A DNA stretch of 64,000 nt, from NCBI RefSeq assembly GCF_000327385.1, contig NW_008708458.1, positions 1,539,219 through 1,603,218 on the forward strand. Reading direction: 5' to 3'. Positions 52,913 through 64,000 of the stretch are shown in pieces. The stretch's first letter is position 1, and every line of letters starts with the position of its first letter. The stretch is from Lottia gigantea (Eukaryota > Mollusca > Gastropoda > Lottiidae). Under the pieces are notes generated by a model that had not been told where the DNA came from, did no database searches, and saw nothing but the letters and a program-made list of their open reading frames with translations. Position numbers and translations under genes: made by a program.

Positions 52913-54727
52913 CTGTGAAAATAAACTTTAATTTGGTGTTAAATTATGAATAATGATTGATATCAGACGTGGTTGAAACTATCTAAGATTGGAGAGGGTT
53001 ATTTATCATCTTATAAACCTGTAATATGGGTTTATTTCACGGCTTATGAACCTATATCATTGTTAACCCGGGTGATTATATTTCTATGCATGTGCCATAA
53101 TCCTGGTCAATTTGAAGTTTGCTGATATTTTTATGAATATGTGGATGGATGAAAACTCTCTGAAAAGACTTTTATTTACTTGTTCATTTTTTTCTGTAGA
53201 TGTGTGAAAATATCTTTCTTTCCCAAAAAAGGTACTATAATTTCAAGGGGTTTTGAAGGGATTTTTCCAATTTTATAAGTACCTTTCCTCCCTGCTAAAT
53301 ATTCTTAATATGAAAACATAAAATATGTTTAAGAGAATACTGGACAAAAGTTGTTCATTACATGATACAGTTACTTAATCAGAATTCAATAAATTGAATA
53401 GTATCATTGTAGGTGAGAATAGGTATTGTTAGTCAATATTTCAACAGTATGAGTTCTCTCCCTTCAATTTTATTGCTATTTTATTTACCTCAAAGGTGTA
53501 AAAAACATGATTCTTCCGGGCATTAATTTTCAAATTTTCTTTTGATTAAGATTGCCGTTTCACATATTTCCATATATCAATACTTATAATGTTCTTCTTT
53601 AATGCAAGTGATATCCCAATACCAGCTTTGTTATAACATTGTATCATCTTGTTTATAAAGGTTTTTATAATTTACTTATACTCTTTATTTTCCTTGCAAG
53701 GTCAATGTATGCAGATTTTAGAACTTTGCACTCCAAATTGCATTCATTTTCATTCTTTACATTCATGTGAATTGACAGATAGGCATAGACAATGCATCTA
53801 ATTATTTTTATACCACTGTGAAGGAGATTGAACTTAAGAAGATTAGGCAAGCTATGAAGACCTGGTTTCCTGGTAAAATTTCCCCTCATGGCTCTTTAAT
53901 ATATACCCTCCGAAAGTCTGGCACTAATATTTTTAAAAAATAAGAAAGTAACAAATATATTTATTAGTAACAAGCATTGACAATATATATTCAAGTTATA
54001 TAAAGTATATTTTATTCTAAAGACAGGCAAAGTATAAAAACAGATAACAAAGTTATAATAATAGTAATAATAATCTAGATGTATTCTAAAACATAGTCTG
54101 AAATATATAATGCTCTTCAGCACATACTACATAATACATACAGATAGAGGTCTTAAGTCTGCAATATTATTCAGATCCATCTTTGTTTGACAGCAAGCAA
54201 AATCAGACATCAAATAACATTTTATTCTGTTTCCAACAAAAGTTTTTTTTTATTTGTCTTTCTTTTTTATATAAAATATTTCGTAAAAGATATGAAAAAA
54301 AATATGGTAGAGAATTGGCACAGAAAACAGCATAATATTTAATTTGGGTAGTTAATAATGGAAGTACATATATAATGCTAAGTACTTCATCTAAAGGCAG
54401 TTTGGAGATGCAAAGTATTTAAAACAACAAAATAATTAGGTTCACATCCATATTGTAGTTTTGTCGGTTGTAAAAAGCTTTCATATCTTTTGAGTATATC
54501 AAATAGTCAACATCAGAATCCTTGAATTTTAAATATTTTTTTTTAAAATTAATTCTTGTGAATTTCAACATTCAAAATTACATGAAAAAACAAAACTGTA
54601 TAATGCTGGATCATTCAGACCCATAGCTATGTCTTTGGTCAATTATTTCGTAATTTTCCCAATCTTAGTATTCAGATTAAAAACCTTAATTTTGAAAAAT
54701 AAATCTGAGAGGTACACTATAAAACTT
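52913..54727. other. Convergent spacer between PDCD5 and transglutaminase
   Basis: It holds the 3' ends of both genes. PDCD5 has AATAAA at 52920-52925. The only other point noted is an AT-rich part at 53890-54600, likely the transglutaminase 3' UTR on the minus strand; its poly(A) site was not fixed. No other gene was recognised. Confidence 0.5.
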
Positions 54728-57700
54728 CTAATTTTTTACATTAACAACTGTAGTAGCAGTGACATCTTCAAGTTGTTTTGAGTTGAACATAACAAGGATT
54801 TCTTTTTCACCAAGTTTCTTTGGTGTCAATTCAAACTTGGTAACAAAGGTCTGTTTAGGTTTAACATTCCTGAAAATAGAGGGAAAAACATGAATAAAAT
54901 CTTACTGTATTGTGGTACAGTGTTAGGCACAAACATGCCGATATCCCATCTATGTATGCTAGAAACGGGTAGCTACCCTCTATCCACCATAACCGTAATT
55001 CTGACTTACCTCTGTGGATATTGTTTCCTTTTGAGTAATCCAGGTCCTTCTACCTCCAGGTAACATTCTGTCATACTCTCACCTAACGGGTTGGTGAATG
55101 ATACTTCAACATCAAACGATTTACCCTTCTTGATCTCATTTGGTACCTGCAATTTAGCACAGGGATGGTTATTATGATATACATATATTATTTTGAACCT
55201 ATCAGCATTATTCAATGTTCAGAAAAGTCCAACAATACATGAGCAATATATTTTTTTATGAAATGGGAACATTTAGTAGGGGTTTATCCATTGACCAGTG
55301 TATCAATTAATTTACATTGTGATATTCTGGAAGAGGAAGTAAATGGAGAGAGATCTACTGTAAAAGATCTGACAACAGACTCATGGTGGAGAGATCCACT
55401 GTATAGATCTGACAATAGAGTCGTGGTAGAGAGATCTACTATTAAAGATATAACAACAAACCCATGATCGATTTACTCATGATAGGGAGATCCACTATTA
55501 AAGATCTGACAACACACACAAGCTGGAGTGATTTACTATAAGAGATCTGATAACAGACTCTGGTTAACATATCCACTATAAAAGATCTGACAACAGACTC
55601 TGGTTGACATATCCACTATAAAAGATCTGACAACAGACTCTGGTTGAGATATCCGCTAAAGAGACCCGACAACAGACTCTGGTTGACATATCCACTATAA
55701 AAGATCTGACAACAGACTTTGGTTGACATATCCACTATAAAAGATCTGATAACAGACTCTGGTTGACATATCCACTATAAAAGATCTGATAACAGACTCT
55801 GGTTGACATATACACTATAAAAGATCTGATAACAGACTCTGGTTGACATATCCACTATAAAAGATCTGACAACAGACTTTGGTTGAGATATCCGCTAAAG
55901 AGACCCGACAACAGACTCTGGTTGACATATCCACTATAAAAGATCTAACAACAGACTTTGGTTGACATATCCACTATAAAAGATCTGATAACAGACTCTG
56001 GTTGACATATCCATTATAAAAGATCTGATAACAGACTCTGGTTGACATATACACTATAAAAGATCTGATAACAGACTCTGGTTGACATATCCACTATAAA
56101 AGATCTGACAACAGACTTTGGTTGACATATCCACTATAAAAGATCTGACTCCTGGTTGAGAGATCGCTATCAAAGATTGGAAAACAGCCTCCTGATGAGG
56201 AGATCTAACATCACGAGATCCACTCACCTTGACAACTAGAGACGGCTTACACAATCTGAAGTCTTCTTGTGTGGTGAACACTTGTTCTGTACCCTGAACC
56301 TTGGCCATAGCAGAAAATTTCAACATACACATATCTTTTAATTTATTCATGTATTCATCAGCTTCTATATGGAGCTTCTGTTCTCTGACTGGAATAAGAG
56401 AAGAACATTTGAAAGTTGGTGGGGATTCCGCGTCGAAATATTTGATTAAACAGCAAATTTCAGCTAATGAGAACAATATTGAGGAGTTCGGTATGATTGT
56501 CGGTTGCTCATTTCAAGACCAAAGAAAAGAAGGGACATTCAGTTAATGTAGCCAAGTTGAGTGTTTAATATTGGATGCTTAATTTGAAACTTCCTCCCTG
56601 TCACATGTATATACCATAGATTGCGTTCACCTTTCTGACAGATTGTGTGTTGCACTGTGAAAGTTACTGGTGGCCAGATGCATCACACCCTTGACTCTTA
56701 ACTGTCAGTTCATCTTACCTTCTCCTGGTGGAACAAACAGTTCAAACGTATCGGTTTTAATTTTATCAGCGCCGACTCCAGTATAATACATAGATCTACA
56801 GCTAAGTCTACCAGTTATATATCGCTCTGTGTTCCTGCTGGTATTCTTGATTTTAAATATTACATCAAAATCTTGACCAACATAAACATCGTCTTGTTGT
56901 TCAAGCTCAAATTCTACATCCTAATAATAGAAATACAGAAACTTTAATAAAATGAGAGTTTATAATAGCTGAAAAGCATCGTTTTATTGGCTGGATTGAA
57001 AGAGAAGGAGATCCTACTTATTATAGACCATTTTCGCCAAAGTGGTTTGCAAATCATGTTCAAATGTCCATTTCCTTCTGTTGAAGGAAACGTTTAAAAA
57101 TATTCACCAATGCTTCCATTGCAAATGTGCTGATATAGACAAGTTCTGTTAATTGTAAAATCAGTTAACGGTTCCTCAAGCCAATAAAAGAACCATCCAC
57201 ACAGAAGCATTACAAGTTGAAAACAGTCTTGTTGGGACTTTATTTATGATGGGCTTGTCCGCGAAATATAAAGATCAAGAGCATGTCATTTACCTGTGGT
57301 CCCATTGCATAAATATCGTGTCGACAAGATCCAGTTTGATTAGCTCTCAATACAGCAGTTCTCTCTTCTTCTGAACCTGAAATAGTATGAAATTGACATT
57401 ATTACATAAAACATATAAAGATAAACGAAACACTCTTTATTAGACCTAACTGGAAACGTTATACAGAGCGTACAGGGAGGTAAATGAAAATTTTCATAGA
57501 TATATTACTCATAGATGACATCATGAATCAAAGACGAACACACTTAGTTCTGGTGGATGAGGCATGATCTGCCGCGCATGAGACCCACAACACTTCAGAA
57601 TAAATTTGAGTTATTTCAATTTTTGGATAATAGGTCGACCTAAAGAGGTCAGAATATCGTACATGTGACTCAGTAAGAATGGCCCTACCTTCAGCATATT

Positions 57701-60700
57701 TATAAAGATGAGTTACATCTTCTCGTTCTGGTCGTAATGGATACTTGGTGCTGATTTTGCGTCCAACACTGTAATATACAATCAATAATTCTATATCCTT
57801 AGCCACAATATATTGTGAACGAGAAAGTATACAGAAACTTATTAGAACACTTGAAACAAACCAGAATACATTTTTTTTATAAACAGAATGTGTCAAGATT
57901 ATATATGGCAGCCTTAACCAAAAATTAAGTTGACAACTAACATGATGATCTCTTTTGTGCGTTTCAGTGAATTTGACCATTCCTTGGCCCAAATTCATAA
58001 ATTGCGATTGAAATTACCAGGTCGAGAAATACCTTATCTGGGATCAACAGTTAACTACGATTTCTTCAGCATTCAATGTTATCATTTAAACTTCTTGGTC
58101 CATGAACCGATATATTGTCCTGATGAAATTTAGACAGTGCCATCCGAAAAACACATTTTGTCAATATTTCTGGAAATTGGCAGGTTTCCACGCCAACAAG
58201 GTACGGGATCTCACCTTTTTTTCTCGGTATGGTTGTTGATCATGGTACCATCTAACTCAGTTGTCCAGTAGATCTTATCAGCGTTTACTTCAGCAAAGAT
58301 AAATGGACCATCAAAAGCATATGCTAATTCGCCATTTTTGACTGCTTCTAATGATGCAGGTCCACAACAGTACACACCTACAAAAGCCAATACAAAATGG
58401 AGGATGCGACTTTGTATTTATTATCAAGAACACGATTTATTATAAAACAACTATTTTTGTACTTCAGATAGCACGTGTCTATAGTCATTATTCAATTAAA
58501 CCTTTCTTAATTGTAGAATCATTTTCAGGGTAAGTCACATTCATCCCCTTTCGTATATTATCACATACAGATCATGCTTGAGTCCAAACGCCTGTACATG
58601 TATCAGCATTTTAACCTGATTGCAAAGAGAGGCTTCTAATTGTCGCTGTTCTGGTACGTTATATCTCTAAGAGTAGAGTAGTTTATCCTAGGCCGTAACT
58701 ACATCAAGGCCAATGAGAAAAATGTCTCATGCCGAATTAGAAAAAGAAACAAAAAACAATTTGTTTAAAACATTAGAAACATAAATATGATTATATTTCG
58801 ATTTGAGGCTGACTCACCATCACTTGTTTCTTGAGGTGTGGCATCAGCCGCTTGCCATCCTCCATAACCTGTTGGCAAATCATTTCTAGCCATCCATACC
58901 TCATTCCATACGTGGAAATTCCTAGAAAAAGGGTAAAGGGATTTATATTGCAAGTTAATTGCTTATATTAATGTTCTGGATATTAATCGCTATAATCATC
59001 ACAATCCAGTTTGCAAGAATATCCTAAATTTTATATTGAAAGGCATTGAAATATCATACGCCCCCTTGATCAGCCGATCATAATTCACTAATTCCTTGGA
59101 TCAACCAATTAAAATCCACCACAGTTTGCAAGAATATCCTAAATGGTTATCTTCTCTCCATGTTCCTTAAGCAACGTTACATGATAATAATCATGAATGT
59201 GAATAATCGTACCGTTACTTAAGGAACAGTCATGTCTTCTGTCTAGCTCTTGGAAAGAGATAGCAAACCAGTATTTAACCATGCATCACTATATAGTACG
59301 TCAGGAGCATCTATTGAAGCTCTTCAGTTTCGTGTTTGTCTAGTGTATCCTTGATGGGAGAAATAAGGTCAAGTTTCACACACGACTTTAGCTTTTGCTT
59401 CAGAATTGCTTAGTTTTTTTTTGGAAAAATAAAGTCCAAGCAAATGGTCTTACCAAACTGAATCCGAGTTTTTGGTCTCATCTGGTTCACCTAGGTGGTC
59501 AAAATGGATATCAATAGAAACACTACCATCCGTATCGTGAGCCGAGGCAAAGTTGGTGACACTTCTAGCTGGTATTCCCAGTGCTCTACATGCTGAAGAA
59601 GATATGAAAAGATAAGCTTTATATATACAAGTATGCATTATTGAAAACAATATAGCTATTTAACGCTCAAATCTAAATCTGAAAATTCAAAATTTCTGGT
59701 AGGTGCGTGACTTTTGCCGCGATAACATTTCTCTTTGCTACGGATATGGAGATGAGTGAACATGAAGAAACACGGTATAACCGAAAAACATTTCAACAAA
59801 ATTTGAATTTAGATTTATAAGAAAATTATTTACCTGTGGTCAATACACCCGAGAAAACCCAACACTGACCAAATTTAACAGGTCTATCTGTATTGTAGTA
59901 TTCCTCGAAGATAGCTTCTGATCCCGTCCATGTTAGAGGTGATTTACCTCCCCTGTAATCTCCAGACCAGTTGCCCACCAATACACCACCATCATCTGGA
60001 GCATTGATCTGAAACAAGAAGTGAAGAGTGTGGTGTCTTACTAAGTTATCAATTGCAATTGCATGTTGGATTCTTTCACACGGAACATGTCTTACCTAGA
60101 TTAAAGGGATAGATGCGCCATATGTTTTTATCAATCCTACTTTAGTCTCAGAAATGGGAATTATTTTAGTTATACCAATCAGTAATAGTGTTCACAGTTC
60201 ATCGTCGAAATTGGAGCTTTCAAATACATGTGTGGCCAGAATTACCAGCGTTTAAATGTTAAAATGATGACTCGTCATTTTAAGATACTCTGTGATATAT
60301 AGAAAAGACATATATAGAAAGTATTTTTATGGAATTATGCGATTTTCGTAGTACTTCTAAAGACTATTTACATATATTCAAGACTAAGGGCCGTATGCTG
60401 CGCTCGAACTTAACGCTAAGTCAGACTTCGGGTAAAGTCAGACTTTGTAAAGTTTCGCCTGAGCTCGACTTTGTAACTAATTCATTTCGGTATGCATGGC
60501 TTCAACTTAAACTTATCTTTGCTAAGTTTAACTTCTTCTGTGTATGTACGGAAAACCAACGATAACTCAAAGAATTATAATTTAATTTCGAATGTATTTG
60601 TTAATAGAAAAAAGTGATTGATACATTTAAAAATACTAAATACTAAAATTTTGATCGGACACTTACGGACAGCAAGAATTTGGCATGTTTCTCATGTGCT

Positions 60701-63375
60701 TTTCCGTGGGTTCTTTACTATAAATACGCATCAGGGTCATTACAAATCATGATTTGATTGATTGTTCAAGATATCAGATAGATAATTACCTACTTTAATT
60801 CCTTATCGATGTAGTGGATGAGTTTAAGGGTGTATTGGAGTCGAAACAAAATGATATTCGGTCCATACAAAGGAAGGAAAAGGCGTGGGGAGAAATAGAG
60901 GCCTACTTTCTTTAAACGAGATCACAAGCAGTTAAAGAAATGCTGAAATAATTTGAAAATGAAGGCAAAAAAATCTGTAGCGATTGAAAAAAGAGAAAGA
61001 AAACTGGTGGTGGTAAACAGGAGACAATGGATTCTAGTAATTCAAATCAGGTGTGTGCTATGCTACCGCGGCACAAATGCACCCTTTGCAGAATGATTTT
61101 AATAACGATATGGATTTCCATCAAGATAGCTTCACTTTGGCTCAACGGACGTCAGGTTAGTTAAAGGGATACAGTTCTCTGATTAAACATAATTTGAACT
61201 TCTCAAATCCGCAAATCCAATTTCAATAAAAAGTAGATATTAATATGTCACTTCGAGTTTGACAAGTGCTGTGGAAATTTCGAAAGAAGATAAATTACGA
61301 GACTGATTCCACCCATTCTGCATTGGTACTGAATTTTTAAATTCCAGCGGAACATTGTGTCCAGATACAAATACAGTTCCAACACAGAATTCATCACTGA
61401 TTCCATGTGTACAGCCAATTGTTCCGATTATCCCCGAAAACTGCGTAATGTCGTAAAAACCTCGTTGTATTGTTTTTATTTCATTTTCATCTGGAAACGT
61501 AATTACCTCGGGCCTATGAATAGCTATAGCCCTTGATACCAATTTCACTATTCGGGAGACACTGGATTGATGGACGCCCATTATGCCCCCACGTTTATTT
61601 GGAAAGAGCCACTAGCATACCAACGAAGACATACCAATAACTGTAGTAATGGTGGGATATGTACAGTTTGGTCACATCGATGATTGAACTAATTTCAAAA
61701 ATATGCAGAACGCCATCCTTCGGAAATCTGAAGCGTTTCGTAAATTCACTCTCGTCTAGATCTTCCATTGGATTTGAGCGGTCTTTAAATCTCCTCTCCA
61801 CATGGTAAATATCTATAATTTGGTGTAATGGGTTGAAATAATCTTCCATTGTCACAATTTCAATCGCAAACGTATATAAAGTACGTCTAAAGTCTGCTAC
61901 CACCCTATCTTAGACTTTACTTGTCCATAAAACGCTCGAGTAAAGCATGACTTACATCAAAGATCGAGCGCAGCATACCTAAAGTCTGACTTAAGCTCGA
62001 CTTTGAGTAAAGTACGACTGAAGTTCGACCGCAGCATACGGCCCTAAGTGTATGCTAATGTAACAGTTCTATCAAATGTGAAAGTACCTGTTTCTGGTGA
62101 CTATTTAGTCACGGATTATTTCGTTTTCAATATCAGGATTAGCACTGTTGAACAACGCGATTCATTGGCTATGTATCATCTTTTGCTTGATAGAAATTGA
62201 GTTTCACTTACCATGGACGTTAATTTTCTAACGACCTGAATTGGATTGCCACGACAAACCCAGTTTAAACCAGATATATCTAACAGATGCATAACACAAT
62301 CCAATACCTTTCCTTGGAACTGAAGTACAGAAAATAACATAATCTAGAAATACTTGGAGACGAAAAAAAAAAGAAAAAGAAAACGTAACATCTGCATGTA
62401 CCCGAATAACTCTTGCTTCACTCTACTGCAGCTGGTCATTTAATGGGTCGTTTGAAACTTTTGCTATTAACGGTGCATTTTTATTCTTGATGTGTCCTTC
62501 CCGATATATTTAAAAACTTCAAGACGGATAGATTCCAAAATGAATTCTGACAAGGCGATAGTACCTTGTGAGGTGTACGATTCTATTGAATTAGAATTAA
62601 AATAAAAGTAAGCTATTCTTACCTGACCAAAGTTCCAAGGTTTTGGGCTGATGTTTTTATAGGTACCAGAGTAAATTCTACCATTTTCATTTAAAATATA
62701 TTCTTTCAGATCAGTTTCTTTGTACACTGTGTCCTCTAGAATGTGTTAATTGTTTTATTAGAAGTGAATTACAATATTTGCAGTAACGGACTGCAAGAGG
62801 GTGCATCTGATAAATAAGACGACATAAAGTCTACTTGATAACTGTATTCTGACAAATCGCAGCAATGTTCTCACTTTCATTTGTCGTCGGCCAGTTGATA
62901 GCAGTTGCCAGCGGGTGCATTTTGCTGATATAGAATGCGACAGTTCCTATGAGATACTGGTCTCGTATTCTCAAAACGATCTTAGCGCTAGGATGTCCTA
63001 GGTTCTAACATTGACTCTAAGACATTCTAGCGCTAAGATCATTTTGAGAATATGTGGCCTGGATTGCAAGTCGACATGAGCCTACCATTAATCAATTCAA
63101 AAATTACAACCACTTACCTTTACTGAAGGGATTAAAGAGAATATAGATTGGATCTTTATGAGTATATCTAAATATAGAGGATTTAGTGTCGGATTTCTTG
63201 ACTACATCCACTTTAAAATCCCATTTAGCCACATAACAGGTTGGTGGAGTAAAAATAGTGATTTCTAGATTGTTTCTGTCTTGTCTTTTTACTTTACCAC
63301 CCCATTCTTTAGGCTTGTCCTCATCGGATAACACAAACTCCACGTGGGTCTTTTTGTTCGGCAGAGGTTTATCTC
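54728..63375 (-). CDS. Transglutaminase, 5' part outside the window
   Basis: Thirteen minus-strand exons: 63118-63375, 62623-62735, 62212-62319, 59834-60008, 59454-59592, 58818-58921, 58215-58377, 57689-57768, 57294-57376, 56719-56920, 56228-56388, 55010-55146, 54728-54869 (stop 54728-54730). About 621 codons; family members have roughly 690-760, so one or two 5' exons are missing to the right. It forms glutamyl-lysine cross-links in proteins, with calcium. Domain order: end of the N-terminal beta-sandwich; catalytic core with Trp in [14 protein letters not shown], Cys in [12 protein letters not shown], His in [10 protein letters not shown] and Asp in [12 protein letters not shown]; then two C-terminal beta-barrels, ending [10 protein letters not shown]. 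The catalytic set is complete, so it is probably active. It resembles invertebrate annulin or haemocyte transglutaminases used in clotting; subtype not fixed. Its introns carry a Harbinger transposon, a 40-bp minisatellite and a palindrome. Confidence 0.93.
55345..56222. repeat. Minisatellite, 40-bp unit, with 239-bp higher-order repeat
   Basis: About 21 copies of a 40-bp unit that includes ctctggttgacatatccact and ataaaagatctgacaacaga. A 39-bp variant with gagatatccgctaaagagac occurs at about 55646 and 55885, 239 bp apart. The five following units, including one with atacact in place of atccact, are in the same order in both blocks, so a six-unit block was duplicated. The array fills most of a transglutaminase intron and reaches almost to the splice donor at 56227. 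Confidence 0.95.
60826..61080 (+). pseudogene. Harbinger Myb/SANT-like DNA-binding protein, decayed
   Basis: The plus strand encodes [20 protein letters not shown] followed by EIEAYF, then [21 protein letters not shown] and [10 protein letters not shown]. This pattern (K-KAW-EI--F, R---K-L---W-N-K, K-ERKKTGGG) is that of the Myb/SANT-like partner protein of Harbinger transposases. Several in-frame stops separate the pieces (after EAYF, after EMLK and after ICSD), so it is not functional as it stands. Confidence 0.6.
61240..61903 (-). pseudogene. Harbinger transposase (HARBI1-like), truncated
   Basis: Two minus-strand frames give the N-terminal half of a HARBI1-type transposase. The first (61903-61595) has [20 protein letters not shown] and [10 protein letters not shown]. 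The second (61581-61240) has the helix-turn-helix-like [20 protein letters not shown], then [20 protein letters not shown] and [11 protein letters not shown], the last corresponding to the first DDE motif (usually GCIDGTH) with Asp replaced by Gly. The rest of the catalytic domain with the later Asp and Glu is missing. The two frames overlap poorly, so at least one frameshift lies between them. The host gene HARBI1 itself is excluded because the frame sits between transposon ends. Confidence 0.75.
62964..63054. repeat. Near-perfect palindrome of about 90 bp
   Basis: The left arm cgtattctcaaaacgatctt agcgctagga and the right arm, read on the other strand, catattctcaaaatgatctt agcgctagaa, match at about 36 of 41 positions with almost no loop, centred near 63010. 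It lies in the transglutaminase intron between exons 62623-62735 and 63118-63375. It could be a foldback element or MITE remnant, or an RNA hairpin when transcribed. Confidence 0.8.
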
Positions 63376-64000
63376 CTGAATAAGAAAATGATGACTTTTA
63401 AAGGTTCTGGTCCAAGGACACACGAATTTCTTAAGCGTATTAAAAAGGCTTAAAATATTTATCGCGTAATAGAATTTATTCCCGAAAAATATTTTATTTG
63501 AAGAAATTTTTCTCTCTGTTGAGTTATAGTATCATTCATTGATGCCGAGTTGCTATAATTGCTGCAATGAAGATATTGGTCGGCTACTGATGGGCGAATG
63601 TGAAAGGAAGTATTCAATCTTATGTTTATGTATTATGGATGTCAAAGGAAGAGTTGTTCATCTAATGATAATACATATATAAGGAAATAAACTCAAACTA
63701 AACTGAAACTTGTTAAGCCAGGCATTTTTCACAATTATTTGTTTAATTTATCAGAAGTTGGTAGTAAACAAATTTTGCTATAATTTCATGCAAAAACATG
63801 TCAGATCAACGAACAATTACTAATAAATTCAAATATCATATCAAAAACACATTAGATTATCAAGTACCAACTGTGAACAGTAGGGTGTAAAACTCAATTT
63901 AATATAATTTAGAGGCCCTTAAAACGGATGAATTACTTTGTATAATTTATTTCAAAGTTTACGCTTGAAATAAGTGATAAACAATTTGTTTATGATATTA
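63376..64000. other. Transglutaminase intron (5' side), no exon found
   Basis: Exon 63118-63375 begins in phase 1, so at least one more coding exon lies upstream. I find no matching exon with a donor in the last 625 bases, so it is taken as intron running off the window. Confidence 0.6.

Larger units (their letters stand above)
60385..62047. mobile_element. PIF/Harbinger DNA transposon in a transglutaminase intron
   Basis: The element spans 60388-62044 (1657 bp). Terminal inverted repeats begin gggccgtatgctgcgctcga on the left; the right end read inward is gggccgtatgctgcggtcga, one mismatch in 20, and similarity continues a few bases. The 3-bp target duplication TAA (60385-60387 and 62045-62047) is typical of the superfamily. 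Subterminal aagtctgactt and ctcgacttt motifs are repeated near both ends. It carries a transposase-like frame on the minus strand and a Myb/SANT-like frame on the plus strand, the usual two-gene plan. Both are decayed. It lies in the intron between exons 59834-60008 and 62212-62319. Confidence 0.88.

Noticed and set aside
56054-56476. 140-residue minus-strand reading frame
   Set aside because: Most of it is the 40-bp minisatellite and intron; only 56228-56388 is a real transglutaminase exon.
57528-57998. 156-residue minus-strand reading frame
   Set aside because: Only 57689-57768 is a transglutaminase exon; the rest is intron read through in frame.
61240-61903. Host HARBI1 gene
   Set aside because: The frame is truncated, lacks the first catalytic Asp and sits between Harbinger inverted repeats, so it is transposon sequence.
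1-64000. LTR retroelement, retrovirus-like or Polinton-like copies
   Set aside because: No reverse transcriptase, integrase, protease, capsid or polymerase frames and no long terminal repeats were recognised.

Overview
The window looks like nuclear DNA of an invertebrate animal, most likely a mollusc or another lophotrochozoan. It is AT-rich, its genes have many short exons with GT-AG introns, it holds tRNA-derived SINEs and many minisatellites, and its protein-coding genes are recognisable animal orthologues. The species cannot be fixed from the sequence alone. There is one 50-base run of N at 46308-46357.

Positions 1 to about 29 kb hold no gene that I can identify. This part carries five tandem arrays (19, 20, 28 and two different 23-bp units), a 1.4-kb MULE-like DNA transposon with a FLYWCH zinc-finger gene and an exact 10-bp target duplication (4154-5528), two full-length SINEs, and several inverted or duplicated blocks. 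Two short stretches (9371-9423 and 15930-16110) have dense promoter-type motifs with no gene assigned to them.

From 29 kb to the end there are five genes: a GPI-anchored, melanotransferrin-like transferrin (+, 14 exons, 765 aa); MCMBP, the MCM-binding replication factor (+, 15 exons, 626 aa); CCNDBP1, cyclin-D1-binding protein (-, 9 exons, 338 aa); PDCD5 (+, 5 exons, 128 aa); and a transglutaminase (-, 13 exons, 5' end outside the window). CCNDBP1 and PDCD5 are divergent across about 460 bp and may share a promoter. PDCD5 and the transglutaminase converge. All exon joins below were worked out by hand and keep the reading frame.

Points of most interest: both lobes of the transferrin have lost iron or carbonate ligands while the GPI tail is kept; MCMBP has a perfect U12-type ATATCCTTT intron start; a PIF/Harbinger transposon with both of its typical genes sits in a transglutaminase intron; three of the tandem arrays have higher-order organisation; and a near-perfect palindrome of about 90 bp lies in another transglutaminase intron. 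No retrovirus-like or Polinton-like element was recognised.
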